NCBI RefSeq assembly: GCF_040712315.1
Contig: NC_134021.1
Span: forward strand, 23,028,501 to 23,092,500
Reading direction: 5' to 3'
Source of the DNA: Castanea sativa
Taxonomy: Eukaryota > Streptophyta > Magnoliopsida > Fagales > Fagaceae
Length of the DNA stretch: 64,000 nucleotides
The position numbers and the translations under genes were made by a program. Each line of letters begins with the position of its first letter. Position 1 is the first letter of the stretch. Below, piece after piece: positions 21,945 through 33,945 of this stretch. Under the pieces are notes generated by a model. The model saw only the letters and a list, made by a program, of their open reading frames with translations, was not told the origin of the DNA and searched no databases.

Positions 21945-24900
21945 CTACTTTTCATTAATAATAATACCTTTGAAGGTTATTTACATTCCACAAACGTGGT
22001 ACAACATTTTCATCCAGATCTTCCAAAAAATAGCACCTATTCCAGCAACCGAGGTGATGCGATATGGATCTTCCTAATTAGGACCAATTTTTCCCCAAGA
22101 TGGGTTCCTTGTAGTTCCTACCACTTTTCTCAACACCAAATCCCCTGGTGCTAATGGTCTGACCCTCACCCCACATATCGTAGCCCTGTTTAAGTTTTTG
22201 CTGATAATGTGTCAACTAATAATGTGTCAACTGGACTATGGCCACTTCCTTCCATTCATCAACTAAATCCAAACTCTCCCAGAATAACTGATCATTTTTG
22301 TTGGGATCAAATAGACTTGTTTTCAACGTCAGAAATCTTGTCTACAAAAGGATCACAGCTTCGGAGCCATAGGTCATGGAAATCAGGGTTTCCCTAGTTG
22401 ACTAACGAGGAGTAGTACGATATGTCCAAAGAACATGTGGGAGCTCATCAGCCTACCTGCCCTTAGCTTCATCTAACCTCTTCTTTAACCCATTAACTAT
22501 GACCTTATTAACTGCCTCAGCTTGCCCATTCCCTTGCGGATAAGCCGGGTTGAGTACCTATTCCTAATGCCTAACTCACCACAATATCTCTTAAAAGCCT
22601 TGCTATCAAACTGGAGCCCATTTTTCGAGATAAGAGTATGGGGAATCCCAAATCTGGTAACCATATTCTTCCACAAATTTTTTTTTGCATCAACACCCCT
22701 GATATTGGACAATGGCTCAGCCTCAACCTACTTTGTGAAGTAATCTGTTCCAACAAGAAGCCATCTTCAGTTTCCCACTACTCTAGGAAATGGTCCTACA
22801 ATATCCAAGCCCCATTGTGCAAATGACCACAGATTAGAAAGAGGATTTAGCATGCCCCCAAGTTGATGGATGCTCGGGGAAAACCTCTAGCACTTATCAC
22901 ACTTCCTAACATAATCTTGAGCTTCTTTCTGCATATTTGGCCACCAGTAGCCCTGAGTATGACTACCACAGATTCCTTCATGCAATTCCTCCAGTAGTGG
23001 CTCCATCACTTCAGGGTGAACACAAAGTAAAAACGGCCCTGAAAAAGAGCGCTTATACAATTTTTGCTCCTCAGACAGCTAAAAACAATGAGCTTTTCGT
23101 CATATTTTCTCTGCCTCTCCCTTCTCAGTGTGCAACGTTCCCTCCTTCAAGAATGCAACTATGGAGCCCATCCAACTTAGACCAACCCTTATCTGGTGCA
23201 CTCCAACCCTCATTAATCCTGCCTCGGCAGGCATTAATAAATCCTCGACGAGGATGACCCGAGGAAGCCCCTGCTCTGAAGAAGTTGCTAAAGTTGCCAG
23301 AGAGTCTACATGAGTATTCTTGCTCGTCAAGACCTGCTGTATAGAGAAAGATTCAAAACCAAATTGTAATTGTCGAGCTTTATTAAGATATCCCTGCATG
23401 TTATGATCCCTGAATTCTAACTCACCCTGAATTGGTCCGACGACCAACCTTGAGTCTGTAAAGATCTCAACAGTTTTGCCACCTAGTTTCTTCACCATAG
23501 CTACCCCAGTTAACAAGGTCTCATAATTGGCCTCATTATTAGTGGCTGAAAAGCCCAACCTCACGGATTTCTTAATAGTAATCCTTTTTGGGGATACTAT
23601 CACTATCCCAACTCCAGGCCCCTTTTGGTTAGCCACCCCATCAACATAAAGCTTCCATGCTAGATGTCTGTGGACAGCAACTACTGTGACCTGCACCTAT
23701 ACTGATTCCCCCTCCTCGGTAACAACTACTCTTGGGTGTTTAGTAAATTTTGCCACTAAGTCTACAAGCACTTGCCCTTTAATAGTAGTACGAGCATATA
23801 CTTTATGTCAAATGCTCCCAAAATCATCCCCCACTTGGTGAACCTTCTCATATAATCAGACCTCAAAAGTAATGATTGCAAAAGGAGTTGAGGACCACAA
23901 CGGTATGCGCTTAGAAGTAGTGAGGGAGCTTCCTCGTAGCGTGCACTATGACTAAAATGGCTTTCTTCAGTGGCAAGTAACGGACCTCTGCCTCCTACAA
24001 CGATTTACTCACATAATAGACCGATTTCTGCACCCTGACCTTCATCCTTACTAAAACTAAACTCATGGCATGACACATTACTACAATATAAACAAAAAGG
24101 ACTTCCTCATTTTTCGGCCTGGAAAGAATAGGTGGTTGGGACAATTATTCCTTCAGCTCTTTGAAAGCAAGGTCGCATTCTTTAGTCCACTCAAATCCCT
24201 TCCATTTATGAAGGAGCTAAAAAAATGGTCTACATCTAGCTGCTGACCACGAGATAAACCTGTATAAGGCAGCCGTCATTCCGGTCAACTTTTGCACCTC
24301 TTTTGGATTTCAAGGAGGTTGTAAGTCACTTATTGCTCAGATTTGATTAGGATTAACCTCTATCCCCCGATACGTAATCATATACCCCAAAAATTTGCTT
24401 AATATTTCAAACACATTAAGACGTAACTTATGTTTCCTTAATATTTCAAACACATTTCCCAAATCAATTAAGTGCTCAATTGCTACTTTATTGTTCATGA
24501 CCAAATCATCTATATAGAATTCTACATTTTTTTCCAAGTTGAAACTCTAACATTCTAGTCACCATCCTTTGGTAGGTGGATCCAACATTCTTCAAACCGA
24601 AAGGCATCACCCGGTAGTGATAATTTCCAGTGGTAGTCAAGATGGCAGTCTTCTCTTGGTTAGCCAAAAATAATGGTATCTGATGATATCCCTGAAAGAC
24701 ATCCAAAAAACTCATTTGAGGATGGCCGACCATAGCATCAACCAACTAGTCAATCTGAGGAATCAGATTGGGATCCTTGGGGCAAGCCTTGTTCAAATCA
24801 GTAAAGTCCACACACACCCTCCATTTCCCTGACTTCTTCTTCACCACCACTGTATTAGCCGACCATTCTGGATAGAACACCTCCTTGATTGCCCCCGCGC

Positions 24901-25620
24901 GCTTAAGTTTATTTACATCCTCCTTAACAGCCTCAACGTGCTCTTTACAGGAGCATCGAGGTGGTTTCTATTTAGGGACAGCTGCCGGGTTCATATTCAG
25001 ATGATGACAGTTGAAATCTGGATCCACCATAAGAGCTTCATATGCACTCCAGGAAAACTAATAAACCCTCTTTCTCCCGAGAAGGCAACTAAACCCCAAC
25101 TTGAAAATACTTATAACCTTCTTAAGCGCTTCACACATTACCCCCTCATCTCCAATATCTGGGGGTTCAATTACTTCTGCTAATTGCTACAAGGCTTTTT
25201 TGTGGGTAGCTGAGATGCTCACCTCGGACTGATGTCTGATAGTGGCGACCAAGCACTGCCTTACCATGGTCTGACTTCCTATCAACCCCCTAACCTGCCC
25301 CCCTAAAGGGTACTTCACCTTCAAATACAAAGTCAAAGAGACGGCCCCCATGGCATGGAGCCAGGGTCTGGCCAAAATAGCAGTATAAGGTGAATAAGCA
25401 TCCACCACAATAAAACTTACTTCAACCATTTCTAACCCTGTCTGAACAAGCAACTTGATCAGGCCCTTTAGGATGACCGTCTTCCCATCAAACCCTACCA
25501 AAGGGGAATCATAACTAATTAAGTCCTTGGGTTTCAGATTAAGTCCATTGTACAGGTTGGGATACATAATCTATGCCCCACTGCCCTGGTCGACCAGGAC
25601 CCTCCTTACATCGTACCCTC
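21945..25620 (-). pseudogene. Tat pol: protease, RT, RNase H, integrase (decayed)
   Basis: Minus-strand order. Protease: 25187-25620, with LVDQGSG (D of the active site kept; usual form D-N/T-G-S) and VVDAYSPYTAILARPWLH. RT: 24300-24900, with KWRVCVDFTDLNKACPKD, RVMPFGLKN and FYIDDLV (YIDD active site kept). RNase H: 23100-23696, with YVDGVANQKG, NNEANYE, FTDSRLV and NTHVDSLATLA. Integrase: 22100-23050, with HEGICG, LDIVGP and LISKNGLQFDS, where the second catalytic D of the usual SDNG is K. The pol end is at about 21945 (LEDLDENVVPRLWN). Stops and frameshifts split it into pieces. A short in-frame duplication at about 24390-24460 replaces part of the RT thumb. It lies downstream of gag. Confidence 0.8.
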
Positions 25621-25889
25621 TAATCCGAAGGGTTACCACTAGGGCATCGTCATTTAGTTGATAAGTTCCAACCTTGTCTTCATCAGAAAAGCTTAAAGCT
25701 GGTCAGATTTCCACTCTCCCTTGTTTAGACTCAAGGACCCAGTCCTCGATGTTTGGTCTTGCTATGAACATAACCCCGGAGGGACATCCCTCAATCCGAC
25801 CTAGGGCCGCAAGAATAATATTAATTTTTCCCAGGGATGGTCTTGAGATAGATTCCATTTGGTGTGCCGATCCAACTTGGCCATCTGCC

Positions 25890-28419
25890 TAGAAGGCTGA
25901 TGCATAAACTGTCTTAGTATCCCGACCTTGACCAATTGCACCAAATAATCACAAAAAGTTCTACAATCTTCTTTTTTATGCCCAAAATCTTGATGATATT
26001 GACAGTAAAGACCCTAATTATGCTTCATGGGATCACGTCTCATTTTATTTGGCCACTTAAAGTATGATTCAAACTTTATCTTCTCAAGAATCTGATCATT
26101 AGGCTCCTTAAACACTGTACTAACCACCTACGCACTAGGTGTTAGGATTAGTGCCCTTAAATCCCATTGTATGATGCTATGTAAGACATTATGTATAACT
26201 TAATGTTGTATTAATAAAGTTGTTTTATTGTAATCTAAAATAATGGTAACATGAATATTGGACATTATCATATAGTCCATAAGATGCATAGTATGTGATT
26301 TATGTGAAAAGTCACAGTAGATATAAATCATAAGTTCTTTGTAAACTCAAAATTTAGTTCGTAGTCAGTGATGAAATTGGGCATTTCATCTGTGAAGACT
26401 ATAACATATCAACTAAGATGATTTGTCTTGATCATGGAAGTGGAGACTTCTACTTGATGTGTTGATATGTTTTAAGAGTTAAAACATATTGAACTGGACT
26501 GTTGTGAGATTTATTATTCTTTTAACGACTGTCAAATGAATAATAAATCTCACGACTTCTATTTACATGAACTCTTAATCCTGAGAGGATAATGGACCTG
26601 ATCATGAAATGTAGGTTGCTATGATATATCAGGAGTGAGATCTAAAGTAACGGTCAAAACCTCAGTATGTTGGGTAGTCACATTTAGTGTTGATGGAACA
26701 TATATTCTCAAGATGGAATTCATTGTCTCTTAACGGAGATACACAATTTTCCCTTGAGATAAGTTTAATGGATTTGGTTATTCAGAGTGTTAGACCGAAA
26801 CACTTTAGTAAGGAGTTACTAAAGTATATATTTATGAAATTGGATTTCATAAATATATGATAAATAACATAGAGGATTAAACCGGGTACTCAATGATTAA
26901 GATGTAGTAATCTACAAAGTTGCAGTCTACATTAATGACTTTGTATTACTACGAATATTTAATAAAGTTTTGGGACATAATTTATAAATAAGGCCTAGAA
27001 TGCAACTATATTTATATAATAGTATTAAATATAGTTAATAGTAATTTTGGGCTTGTAAAGAGTTAACAGAAAAGCCCAAGGCCCATTGGAGCTAGTGTCT
27101 TATTGGTCCCTTTTGGTCCCACTCCAAGCCACACACTAAAACCCAATTAGAAAAGCCCAAAAGGCTAGCCCAATTAGATAATCAATTATAAGGAGAGAGA
27201 CATACATAATTTTTGTATGAACATGAAATGGTGTGTATGTTAGTGTGAGACACTCTCTTATTCTCCTTTTAAAAACTGATTGAGAGACCACTGTTACGCA
27301 TGTTTTGTATGCGATACAAGCATGTTATTTTCCATCACTAGGATGCCCAGTATGTCCAACAAAATTACTCTTAGGTCGATTGTTGTTATATCTCTCTAAC
27401 CTAAAGTCTCTTAGGTCAGGAGGAATCACCTTTGCCTTCCCCTTCCCTTACTGCTGATTCTCCTTAACCCGTTTGTGATTGTCAATCCGATCCATTAGTT
27501 GGCGCATGCTTCACGCAAGCTTCATTGTCAAGGACTTTCTCAAATCATGCTCAATAAGGAGGCCAACTTTAAATGTCCTTATTGCCACGTCTTCAAAATC
27601 TTCATCTATCTCATTAAACATTTCTCAGTATCTATCTGAATAAGTATTCAAGGTCTCACCTTCTCTCATCACCATGGACAACAAAGAATCTAAAGAACGA
27701 GGAACCCTATCTAACAAATCGGTCTCTAAAAGCCCTAGAGAGCTCTTCAAAAGAGCTAATTCAGCTTTCATCTAGCCCATTGAACCACCTCATTGTGACT
27801 AGTCCCAAGCTAGAGGGAAAAACCTTGCACATCAGAGCTTCATTCCTAAAATCAATAGCCATCCTCTGATTGAAATGACTGACATGCTCCACGGAGTTGG
27901 TTCCCCCATTATATATAATGAAAATGGGTTGTGTGAACTAGCAAGGGAGTTTAGCCCTATCAATTCTGCTGGTAAACGGTGATTTTGAAATCTAGCACAA
28001 AGCCTTACTCATTGCGTCATTCCCCAAGCTCCTAAGGGTCGAACTTTTATCCCTTTGCCTGTGATATCGCTCCTCTCTATCCAATTGTGAAGGTACAGAA
28101 AAGGATTCACTAGGAGGTGTACTAGACCTTGTCCTATAACTACCATCTTCACTTGAGTTTGTTCCGGAGCTAAGAGGGGACATCTCTCGTTGTTTATGAT
28201 GTAGCTTCCTACACAAGTGATCTATCTCCAACCTAAGGTTTTGAGTTTCCTCCCTATGTGAGACATGACTTCCAGTTCTAGGGTGGCTCCTATTGGTATG
28301 AATGTATGCACACTGGGAGGGTGGTTAACCTCGCAATCTCTCCTCCTTTCAAGATTAACAAACTAATCTACACGCTGTGATCCCACAGATTCTTCTCTAT
28401 TTGGTCCTGAATCCACCAT
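25890..28419 (-). pseudogene. Tat gag, stopped and interrupted by a solo LTR
   Basis: A minus-strand ATG at 28419 follows the PBS by about 30 bp and opens MVDSGPNREESVG, with a TAG soon after. Further pieces follow: a charged serine-rich N-terminal part at 27992-28231 (SPLSSGTNSSEDGSYRTRSS), a capsid-like stretch at about 27480-27990, and a knuckle at about 25960-26010 (YCQYHQDFGHKKEDC, of the C-H-H-C kind). The solo LTR at 26140-27337 splits it. Protease follows in the downstream direction. It is a clear relic, and the family call rests on context and the knuckle. Confidence 0.7.
26140..27337 (+). mobile_element. Solo LTR (copia-type family C1) nested in Tat gag
   Basis: This 1198-bp unit starts TGTTAGGATTAGTGCCC and ends TTTTCCATCA. 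It is flanked by a perfect 5-bp duplication CTAGG (26135-26139 and 27338-27342). The sequence matches along its length the LTR at 46285-47713, which follows a copia RNase H, and the inverted copy at 29389-30743. No internal domain is left, so it is the product of LTR-LTR recombination. Confidence 0.85.
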
Positions 28420-28450
28420 GGCTAATCAAATTTGTAAGTGATTCCCTGTT

Positions 28451-28468
28451 TCCTACAGACGGTGCCAA
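28451..28468 (-). promoter_or_regulatory. Primer-binding site of the Tat element
   Basis: On the minus strand the LTR end is followed by TTGGCACCGTCTGTAGG. This matches the TTGGCGCCGTCTGTGGGG found at the same place in the second Tat element (54718-54738). Confidence 0.7.
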
Positions 28469-28469
28469 T

Positions 28470-29267
28470 TGTAAGGACTCGTGTTTGTACCTCAACCCAC
28501 CAAGAACAATGGATGATAGCCTAACAAGCCCAAAACAATATATTTGTTAAAAAATAGATTTTATAGGAAAATGTCTCAGCAAATTAAGTATGGGCCATAA
28601 CTAACAGGATTCATGCCAAGAAGACAAAAAGCACAAATTGGGAGAAATAACACTCCTCGGTCAAGTCCAAGGATGAGATGTTCTTATAATAGCTCAAGTT
28701 TATCTGAATACAATGTGTTCTTCTTTTTTTCTTCCTCCTCAAATTACTTGCCCCATTTTTCACGAGGGACTTTCCCTTATATAGTCCTTCCATCCTCCAT
28801 CCCAGCCTTCCACTTGTTGATCTTATAGGTAATCTTTTAGATTCTTGTCCTATCAAAAACCTCTTGGAAACTTTGCGAATAGCTGTAAATTGAGATAGCA
28901 CTGTTCAAGTGTCATTTCCCTATAAATGCAGCCAGTTGGTTTGGTGCAGAGTATTTAATGTGGTGGTGGCAGCCTTCTCCCAAGATATTTCTTCCTTTGT
29001 TGTTGGCTACATTTCTTGATGCTTATTCTCAGAAGAATGATTACCTTTTGTAAAGCATTCCCGAGATAGCTGGGTTCCAACCTTCCATAACGCTTTCCCA
29101 AGGAGGCTCGGCTCCTCGGGAACTATCGCCAGCCCATTATTATCTTCCCTTGTCCTCGGCCCATTGGCTCCAACACTTAACAAACCTTTCAACCATCCTC
29201 AGGCTTCTGTGTGTCCTTGGGCACGGCCCATGACCCAACACACTTATTCGGCCTACTTATTTTCACA
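28470..29267 (-). mobile_element. 5' LTR of the Tat element (798 bp)
   Basis: The copy of 17317-18124 at the other end. On the plus strand it starts TGTAAGGACTCGTG and ends ATTTTCACA, where the partner ends TATCCTTACA. The LTRs differ at many positions and by small indels, which indicates an old insertion. Confidence 0.85.
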
Positions 29268-29306
29268 GATCTAATGTTCAAACTCCACAACTACAACAAT
29301 AACCAA

Positions 29307-29332
29307 TGTGTGTGTGTGTATACACACACACA
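29307..29332. repeat. Palindromic (TG)n/(CA)n run
   Basis: Alternating TG passes through GTATAC into alternating AC, forming a 26-bp self-complementary run just outside the Tat element. Confidence 0.8.
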
Positions 29333-29388
29333 TACAGAAAGTTTCAAGTTACACCTAGTGCATTTTAAATAATGTTACACCATCTAAT

Positions 29389-30743
29389 TGAAGGAAATAT
29401 GCATGTGCGCAGTGGAAAAATAACGGATTTACTTCATTCATAAATGTTAACATGCACTATGTAAGTTTCAGAATTAGAGAACAAGAGAGTGTACCTTGAA
29501 GCGGTGAATTTCAAAACTGAAAATCAAAAACGCTTGGGAAGACTTTCAATCTTCACTCCAATTCCACTAACGCCCAAGATGTATGGTCTCTCAATCAGTT
29601 CCAAAGGGAGAAGGTCAAGGAGTGTCTAACGCTTCTTACACCACTTCGCAATAGTGTTCTTACAAAATTCTCTACAAAAAATTCTGTATTTTTCTCCCTT
29701 TGTGTCTAACCGATTATCTAATTGGACTGGCCTTTTGGGCCTTTCCAATTGGGCTTAAGTGTGTGGCTTGGAGTAGGACCAAAAGGGACCAATAAGACAC
29801 TAGCTTCAATGGGCCTTGGGCTTTTCTGTCAACTCTTGACAAGTCCAAAGTTACCATTAACTATATTTAATGCCACTATATAAATATAATTGCATTCTAG
29901 GCCTTATTTATAAATTATATCCCAAGACTTTATTGTACATGCAACCATTTCATAAAATATTCGTAGTAACACAAAGGCATAAATATAGACTGTCACTTTG
30001 TAAATTACTACATCTTATCATTAAGTACCCGGTTTAATCTTTTAAGTTATTCATCATATATTTATGAAATCTAATCTCATAAATATATACTTTAGTAACT
30101 ATTTACTAAAGTAGTTAGGCCTAATATTTTGTATCTTCGTTAAGAGACTATGAATTCCATCTTGAGAATATACGTTCCATCAACATTAAATGTAGTTGCC
30201 CAACATACTGAGATTTTGACCGTTACTCTAGATCTCACTTCTGATATATCAAAGCAACCTACACCTCATGATCAAGTCCATTATTCTCTCAGGATTAAGA
30301 GTTCATGCAAATATAAGTCGTGAGTTTATTATTCATTTGACAGTCGTTAAGAGAATAATAAATCTCACACCGGTCCAATTCAATATGTTTTAACTCTTAA
30401 AACATATCAACATATCAACATATCAACTAGAAATCTCAATTTCCATGATTAAGACAAATTATCTTAGTTGATATGTTATAGTCTTCGCAGATGAAATGTC
30501 CAATTTCATCACCGACTACAAACTAAAATTCTGAGTTTACAAAGAACTTGTGATTTATATCTTCTGTGACTTTTCACATAAATCACATATTATGCATTTC
30601 ATGGACTATATGATAATGTCTCAATATTCATGTTACCATTATTTTAGATAATAGCAAAACAACTTTTTTAAACACAACATTAAGTCATACATAATAAAAT
30701 ACATAGCATCATACAATAGGATTTAAGGGCACACATCCTAACA
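29389..30743 (-). mobile_element. Solo LTR (copia-type family C1), minus orientation
   Basis: On the plus strand it ends ...CACATCCTAACA, which is the reverse of TGTTAGGATGTG, the start of family C1. It begins TGAAGGAAAT at 29389. A perfect 5-bp duplication CTAAT flanks it (29384-29388 and 30744-30748). The body matches the reverse complement of 26140-27337 and 46285-47713, for example the TTTATTATTCATTTGACAGTCGTTA region. Confidence 0.85.
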
Positions 30744-30748
30744 CTAAT

Positions 30749-31100
30749 AACTTGTTATTGAATTCACATTTTGAAAATCTCACTGTTTTATTACATGTTC
30801 TATATGTTCTTAGCATGAATGTCAATTTCCATGTCCATCGAATGTAATTTACCATTTGATCTATAAACTCATATTTTACAAATTATTTTAAACTACAAAA
30901 ACTTGAATTTAAACAATTAAGTGAGATAATGGCTATTGACTACACAATTTGTAGTTGTCTAACCCAATTTGGTTAATTCATGGATAGTTTTCTAATAAAT
31001 TGATAAACATGAGAGTTTGATTTCATGTTTGTTGACATCGGAAGACACCGATAGCATACCCATGGGGTTTTGGTGACGACTTATAAAGGATGAGATGATG
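30749..31100. other. AT-rich intergenic DNA
   Basis: Nothing recognised between the solo LTR and the hAT-like remnant. Confidence 0.4.
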
Positions 31101-31472
31101 TGCACTAGTTATGCTCGCGGTGGGATTCGGTGCAGTTTTTGGTCTATTTTAGTACTGCACTTTGCTGTATAGTTTGGCCAAAACTTGTGCGCACCTCAAT
31201 TTTGCAGTCACATGTATAATTTGGTGTGGTGTACAAGGCGCAGCTTAGCTGGTTTTCAAAATTTCATGACCAATTACTAGTTTACAATTAATGACCATAA
31301 AAATATGATAGTAAGTTTCAAAACAAATATATATATAACAAATAAAGTAACACAAATGCAGCTCTAGCTAGTATGTTTACAAATGAAACTAGACAGTGAT
31401 TAATGACCATACCAATATGAAATTTGAACATACTAATGATGGGCTGACCGCTTACTTCATATAATATTAAAT

Positions 31473-31525
<53 letters not shown>

Positions 31526-31668
31526 GAGTATGGTGTGATATGATTTTGTATAGTTTTCTTATCATTAAAACCTCACACAGCATTGCACAGTGCGGTGCGA
31601 TATATTGTTATTTGTGGTGCAATGCAATTACTCTATTTGCGGTTTGATGAACACCCTAGTTAGCATAA
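31101..31668. mobile_element. hAT-like remnant (tentative)
   Basis: The right end reads GGTTTGATGAACACCCTAG, the usual outward end of plant hAT-type non-autonomous elements. GGTGCGGTGCGATAT-type motifs occur inside both halves. The left end near CTAGTTATGCTCGCGGTG is degenerate. It contains a (TA)n tract at about 31468-31525 and a roughly 45-bp piece of the nearby BAHD gene (31361-31401). Confidence 0.3.
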
Positions 31669-31919
31669 TTTCTATTTAGTGTAGCAATTAACGTGCTCAC
31701 AAACCTTTTTTTTTTTTTTTTTTGTATGGGAAAAATCTATTACACGTGTATATTCAAAAGCTGAAATTGTGAGTGAAATCGTGAGTTTAACTCAATGTGT
31801 TATGTAATAACCATCCCCTTTTTAATATAACTCACTACCTTTATTAGTTTGATTCGAAGGCATAGGTATGCAACAATATAGAGACTATTATAGAGATAGG
31901 TATTATCAAAGGTAAGGCC

Positions 31920-33927
31920 TTATTGGCTTAAAACACTAGGGTTTAATGTAGCCAAAACAAGGAATTCAGCATCCTGCTCCAATATGGCCATAACGTAATC
32001 TTCTAAGGTTACCCATGCCTCAATTCCATTGCCAGATATTGTTTTTTGGAGTACAGTGAGTTTCCTGCCGGAACCAGCTTCCCCCATGAGCCCAACCCAA
32101 ATGGGTTTTCCCCATCCAAAATCGATTTCATTGAAACCAAATGTTATCCAATTGGTGAAAGCAAAAATTTCTAGGTTTTCTTTGGAGAATAGTTCCATTG
32201 TAGCTTTCTGGATTACTTTCTTGATCATGCTTGTAAAACCTTCATGACCTAGCAAAATTCCCACATCACTGTCTATTTTTGCCACATCTTCTTTAAGGGT
32301 TGCCACTAAGCGACGCAGCTCTATCTCTGTCGACTCTGCTGAGTTATAATCACAGGCTGCTAACGCCCACCAAAAGATATTACCCATGGAAGAATCTGAC
32401 AAGCGTGGCTTTGTTTTTCTCCGGATGCTTACTGCTTGGGCTAGTATAGATGGCCTTGGAGAACCAGACGTTAATCTAGATGCAGCTCTAGCATGTTTAC
32501 AAATGAAACTAGACAGTGATTCAGTTCGAGTTGGGTTTTCCACTCGTTCACTCTTTGCTTTTGCCCTTAAAGTAGCTATCTTTTTGCATCAAACACAAAT
32601 CTCCTTGTCTTGTACTTGCCTTCGTTGAACCAAAGCCTTTCCATTAAAAGTTTAGCAATATAAGGCAATATTATTTGTGGAGGAAAGTGTGATGACGATG
32701 ATGCCTCAAAAAAAATTAGGATGTGCTAATTTGTTACAAGGCCCGCCTGTAGTGGCAGCCCAAGTGTTGAGGAAAGCACTCAGGGTGATTCCATCTATGA
32801 TCTTAGGTGACGCGCATAAACCGGTTGCTATTCCACCACAGTCAAATATGTTCACTTGTACAGCAAATTGGGCAGCTTCCATTGGGTTTGGTTCTTTGCG
32901 AAATGGAGAACAAGGAAGAAAATGGTTTAAACTTTAAAGACTCCGTTTTAGGATTTTGAAGAAATTTAGACAGACAACAAAGGACTCAGGCCTCATTGTA
33001 TGGAATGCCCTCTTCATAATAATCAATAAAGAGGTTGTCTTTTATCAGGGACGAAGCCAGGATTTTAAGTTAAGGGGGGCGACTTTGACCTCTAGTTTGA
33101 CAACTTTTTAGTTGTAGAGGTTTTTTTTTTTAGTTTTTAATGTGTGCATTTGCTAGGTAAAGACAATTATTCTATTTAAAACTTTTTAAAGGGCAGTTGT
33201 ATATTTGAGTAAAATTGGTTAATTAGACTTAATTTTTTTTAGCTTTACTATTGGTGATTTTTGTTGTTGCACAAATGTTTTTGGGCTAGTATATGTTGTT
33301 TTAGATTTTAGATCTATAAATTTTTTTAATGGCCTTTAAAATGAGAAAAGTGCTAGAAGTATATTGATGATATAGCGAGTGATTATTGATAAGTAAAAAA
33401 GTGATGCAAGTAATAAACCCAAATGCGAACCAATAAGAATTTGTACTCCAACAGTTTATAAAAATATTGTAAATAAGTTTGTATCTTTAAAGTTACTCTA
33501 AAAAAATTCAATAATATTGTTAAAGGGGTAAAATGTAATTTTATAGAACAAAATTGCTAAAATTAATGCATATATATATATATAAATATTTTTTTTTAAA
33601 ATTAGGGGGGGCCACTGCCCCCCTTGGTCAATGAATGCCTCCGTCACTGTCTTTTATCCTTCCGGAAAATGGATAGAAGCTATTTAGGGTTTTTGAGAGT
33701 GACTTTTTTAGGTGATCAGTTGAAGAGGTTTGGCCGTTTGGGCCGTTTGGGGACTCTTGGAATAAAAGAGGATAAGTGGAACATAGGTTAATTGTAGGAG
33801 TGAATTGGTCCAAGAGACAGAGTTTGAAGGGTTTTAGATGATGAATTGCTGGTGAAGATGGTCGGATGATTTCTCTTGAGATGATATCAGTGTCCATCAT
33901 CATTTTTTTTTCCACACACTGCTTATC
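31920..33927 (-). pseudogene. BAHD acyltransferase pseudogene, split by a MITE
   Basis: BAHD enzymes move an acyl group from acyl-CoA to an alcohol or amine in plant secondary metabolism, in the cytosol. Minus strand: the N-terminus starts at about 33909-33927 (MMMDTDIISREIIRPSSPA..., then HLKKSLSKTLNSFYPFSGRI). It is broken at 33649 by a 604-bp insert. It resumes at 33045 with NLFIDYYEEGIPYNEA, has a stop soon after, then a central segment at 32745-32900 where the HXXXD catalytic motif reads PKIID, so the catalytic H is P. A poly-T frameshift at about 32712 follows. The C-terminal half (31920-32543) is open for 207 codons and keeps NEIDFGWGKP, the structural DFGWG motif. Total coding length is near the usual 430-450 residues. 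It is most like the vinorine-synthase or alcohol-acetyltransferase branch by eye; the substrate is unknown. Confidence 0.8.
33046..33649. mobile_element. hAT-like MITE inside the BAHD pseudogene
   Basis: This 604-bp insert starts CAGGGACGAAGCCAGG and ends with the reverse of CAGTGACGGAGGCATT, imperfect terminal inverted repeats. A perfect 8-bp duplication TCTTTTAT flanks it (33038-33045 and 33650-33657), which fits the hAT superfamily. There is no transposase. G-rich and C-rich subterminal blocks (AAGGGGGGCGAC, GGGGGGGCCACTGCCCCCC) are present. Confidence 0.85.
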
Positions 33928-33945
33928 TTTAACAAAGTGTGGCAA

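Larger units (their letters stand above)
17312..29272 (-). mobile_element. Tat-type Ty3/gypsy retrotransposon, complete but decayed, minus orientation
   Basis: Two LTRs (17317-18124 and 28470-29267) with TGTAAGGA-type starts bound the element; the left copy ends TCCTTACA. Flanking 5-mers are GATGT (17312-17316) and GATCT (29268-29272), a target duplication with one change. Order on the minus strand: LTR, PBS, gag, PR, RT, RNase H, INT, minisatellite, then an ORF on the opposite strand, PPT, LTR. This order with an antisense ORF after pol is typical of the Tat lineage (established knowledge). All coding parts carry stops and shifts. A copia-type solo LTR is nested at 26140-27337. Confidence 0.85.

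Noticed and set aside
26140..27367. Ending the nested copia LTR at TCCAACA (27361)
   Set aside because: That end gives no target duplication; ending at CCATCA (27337) gives CTAGG on both sides.
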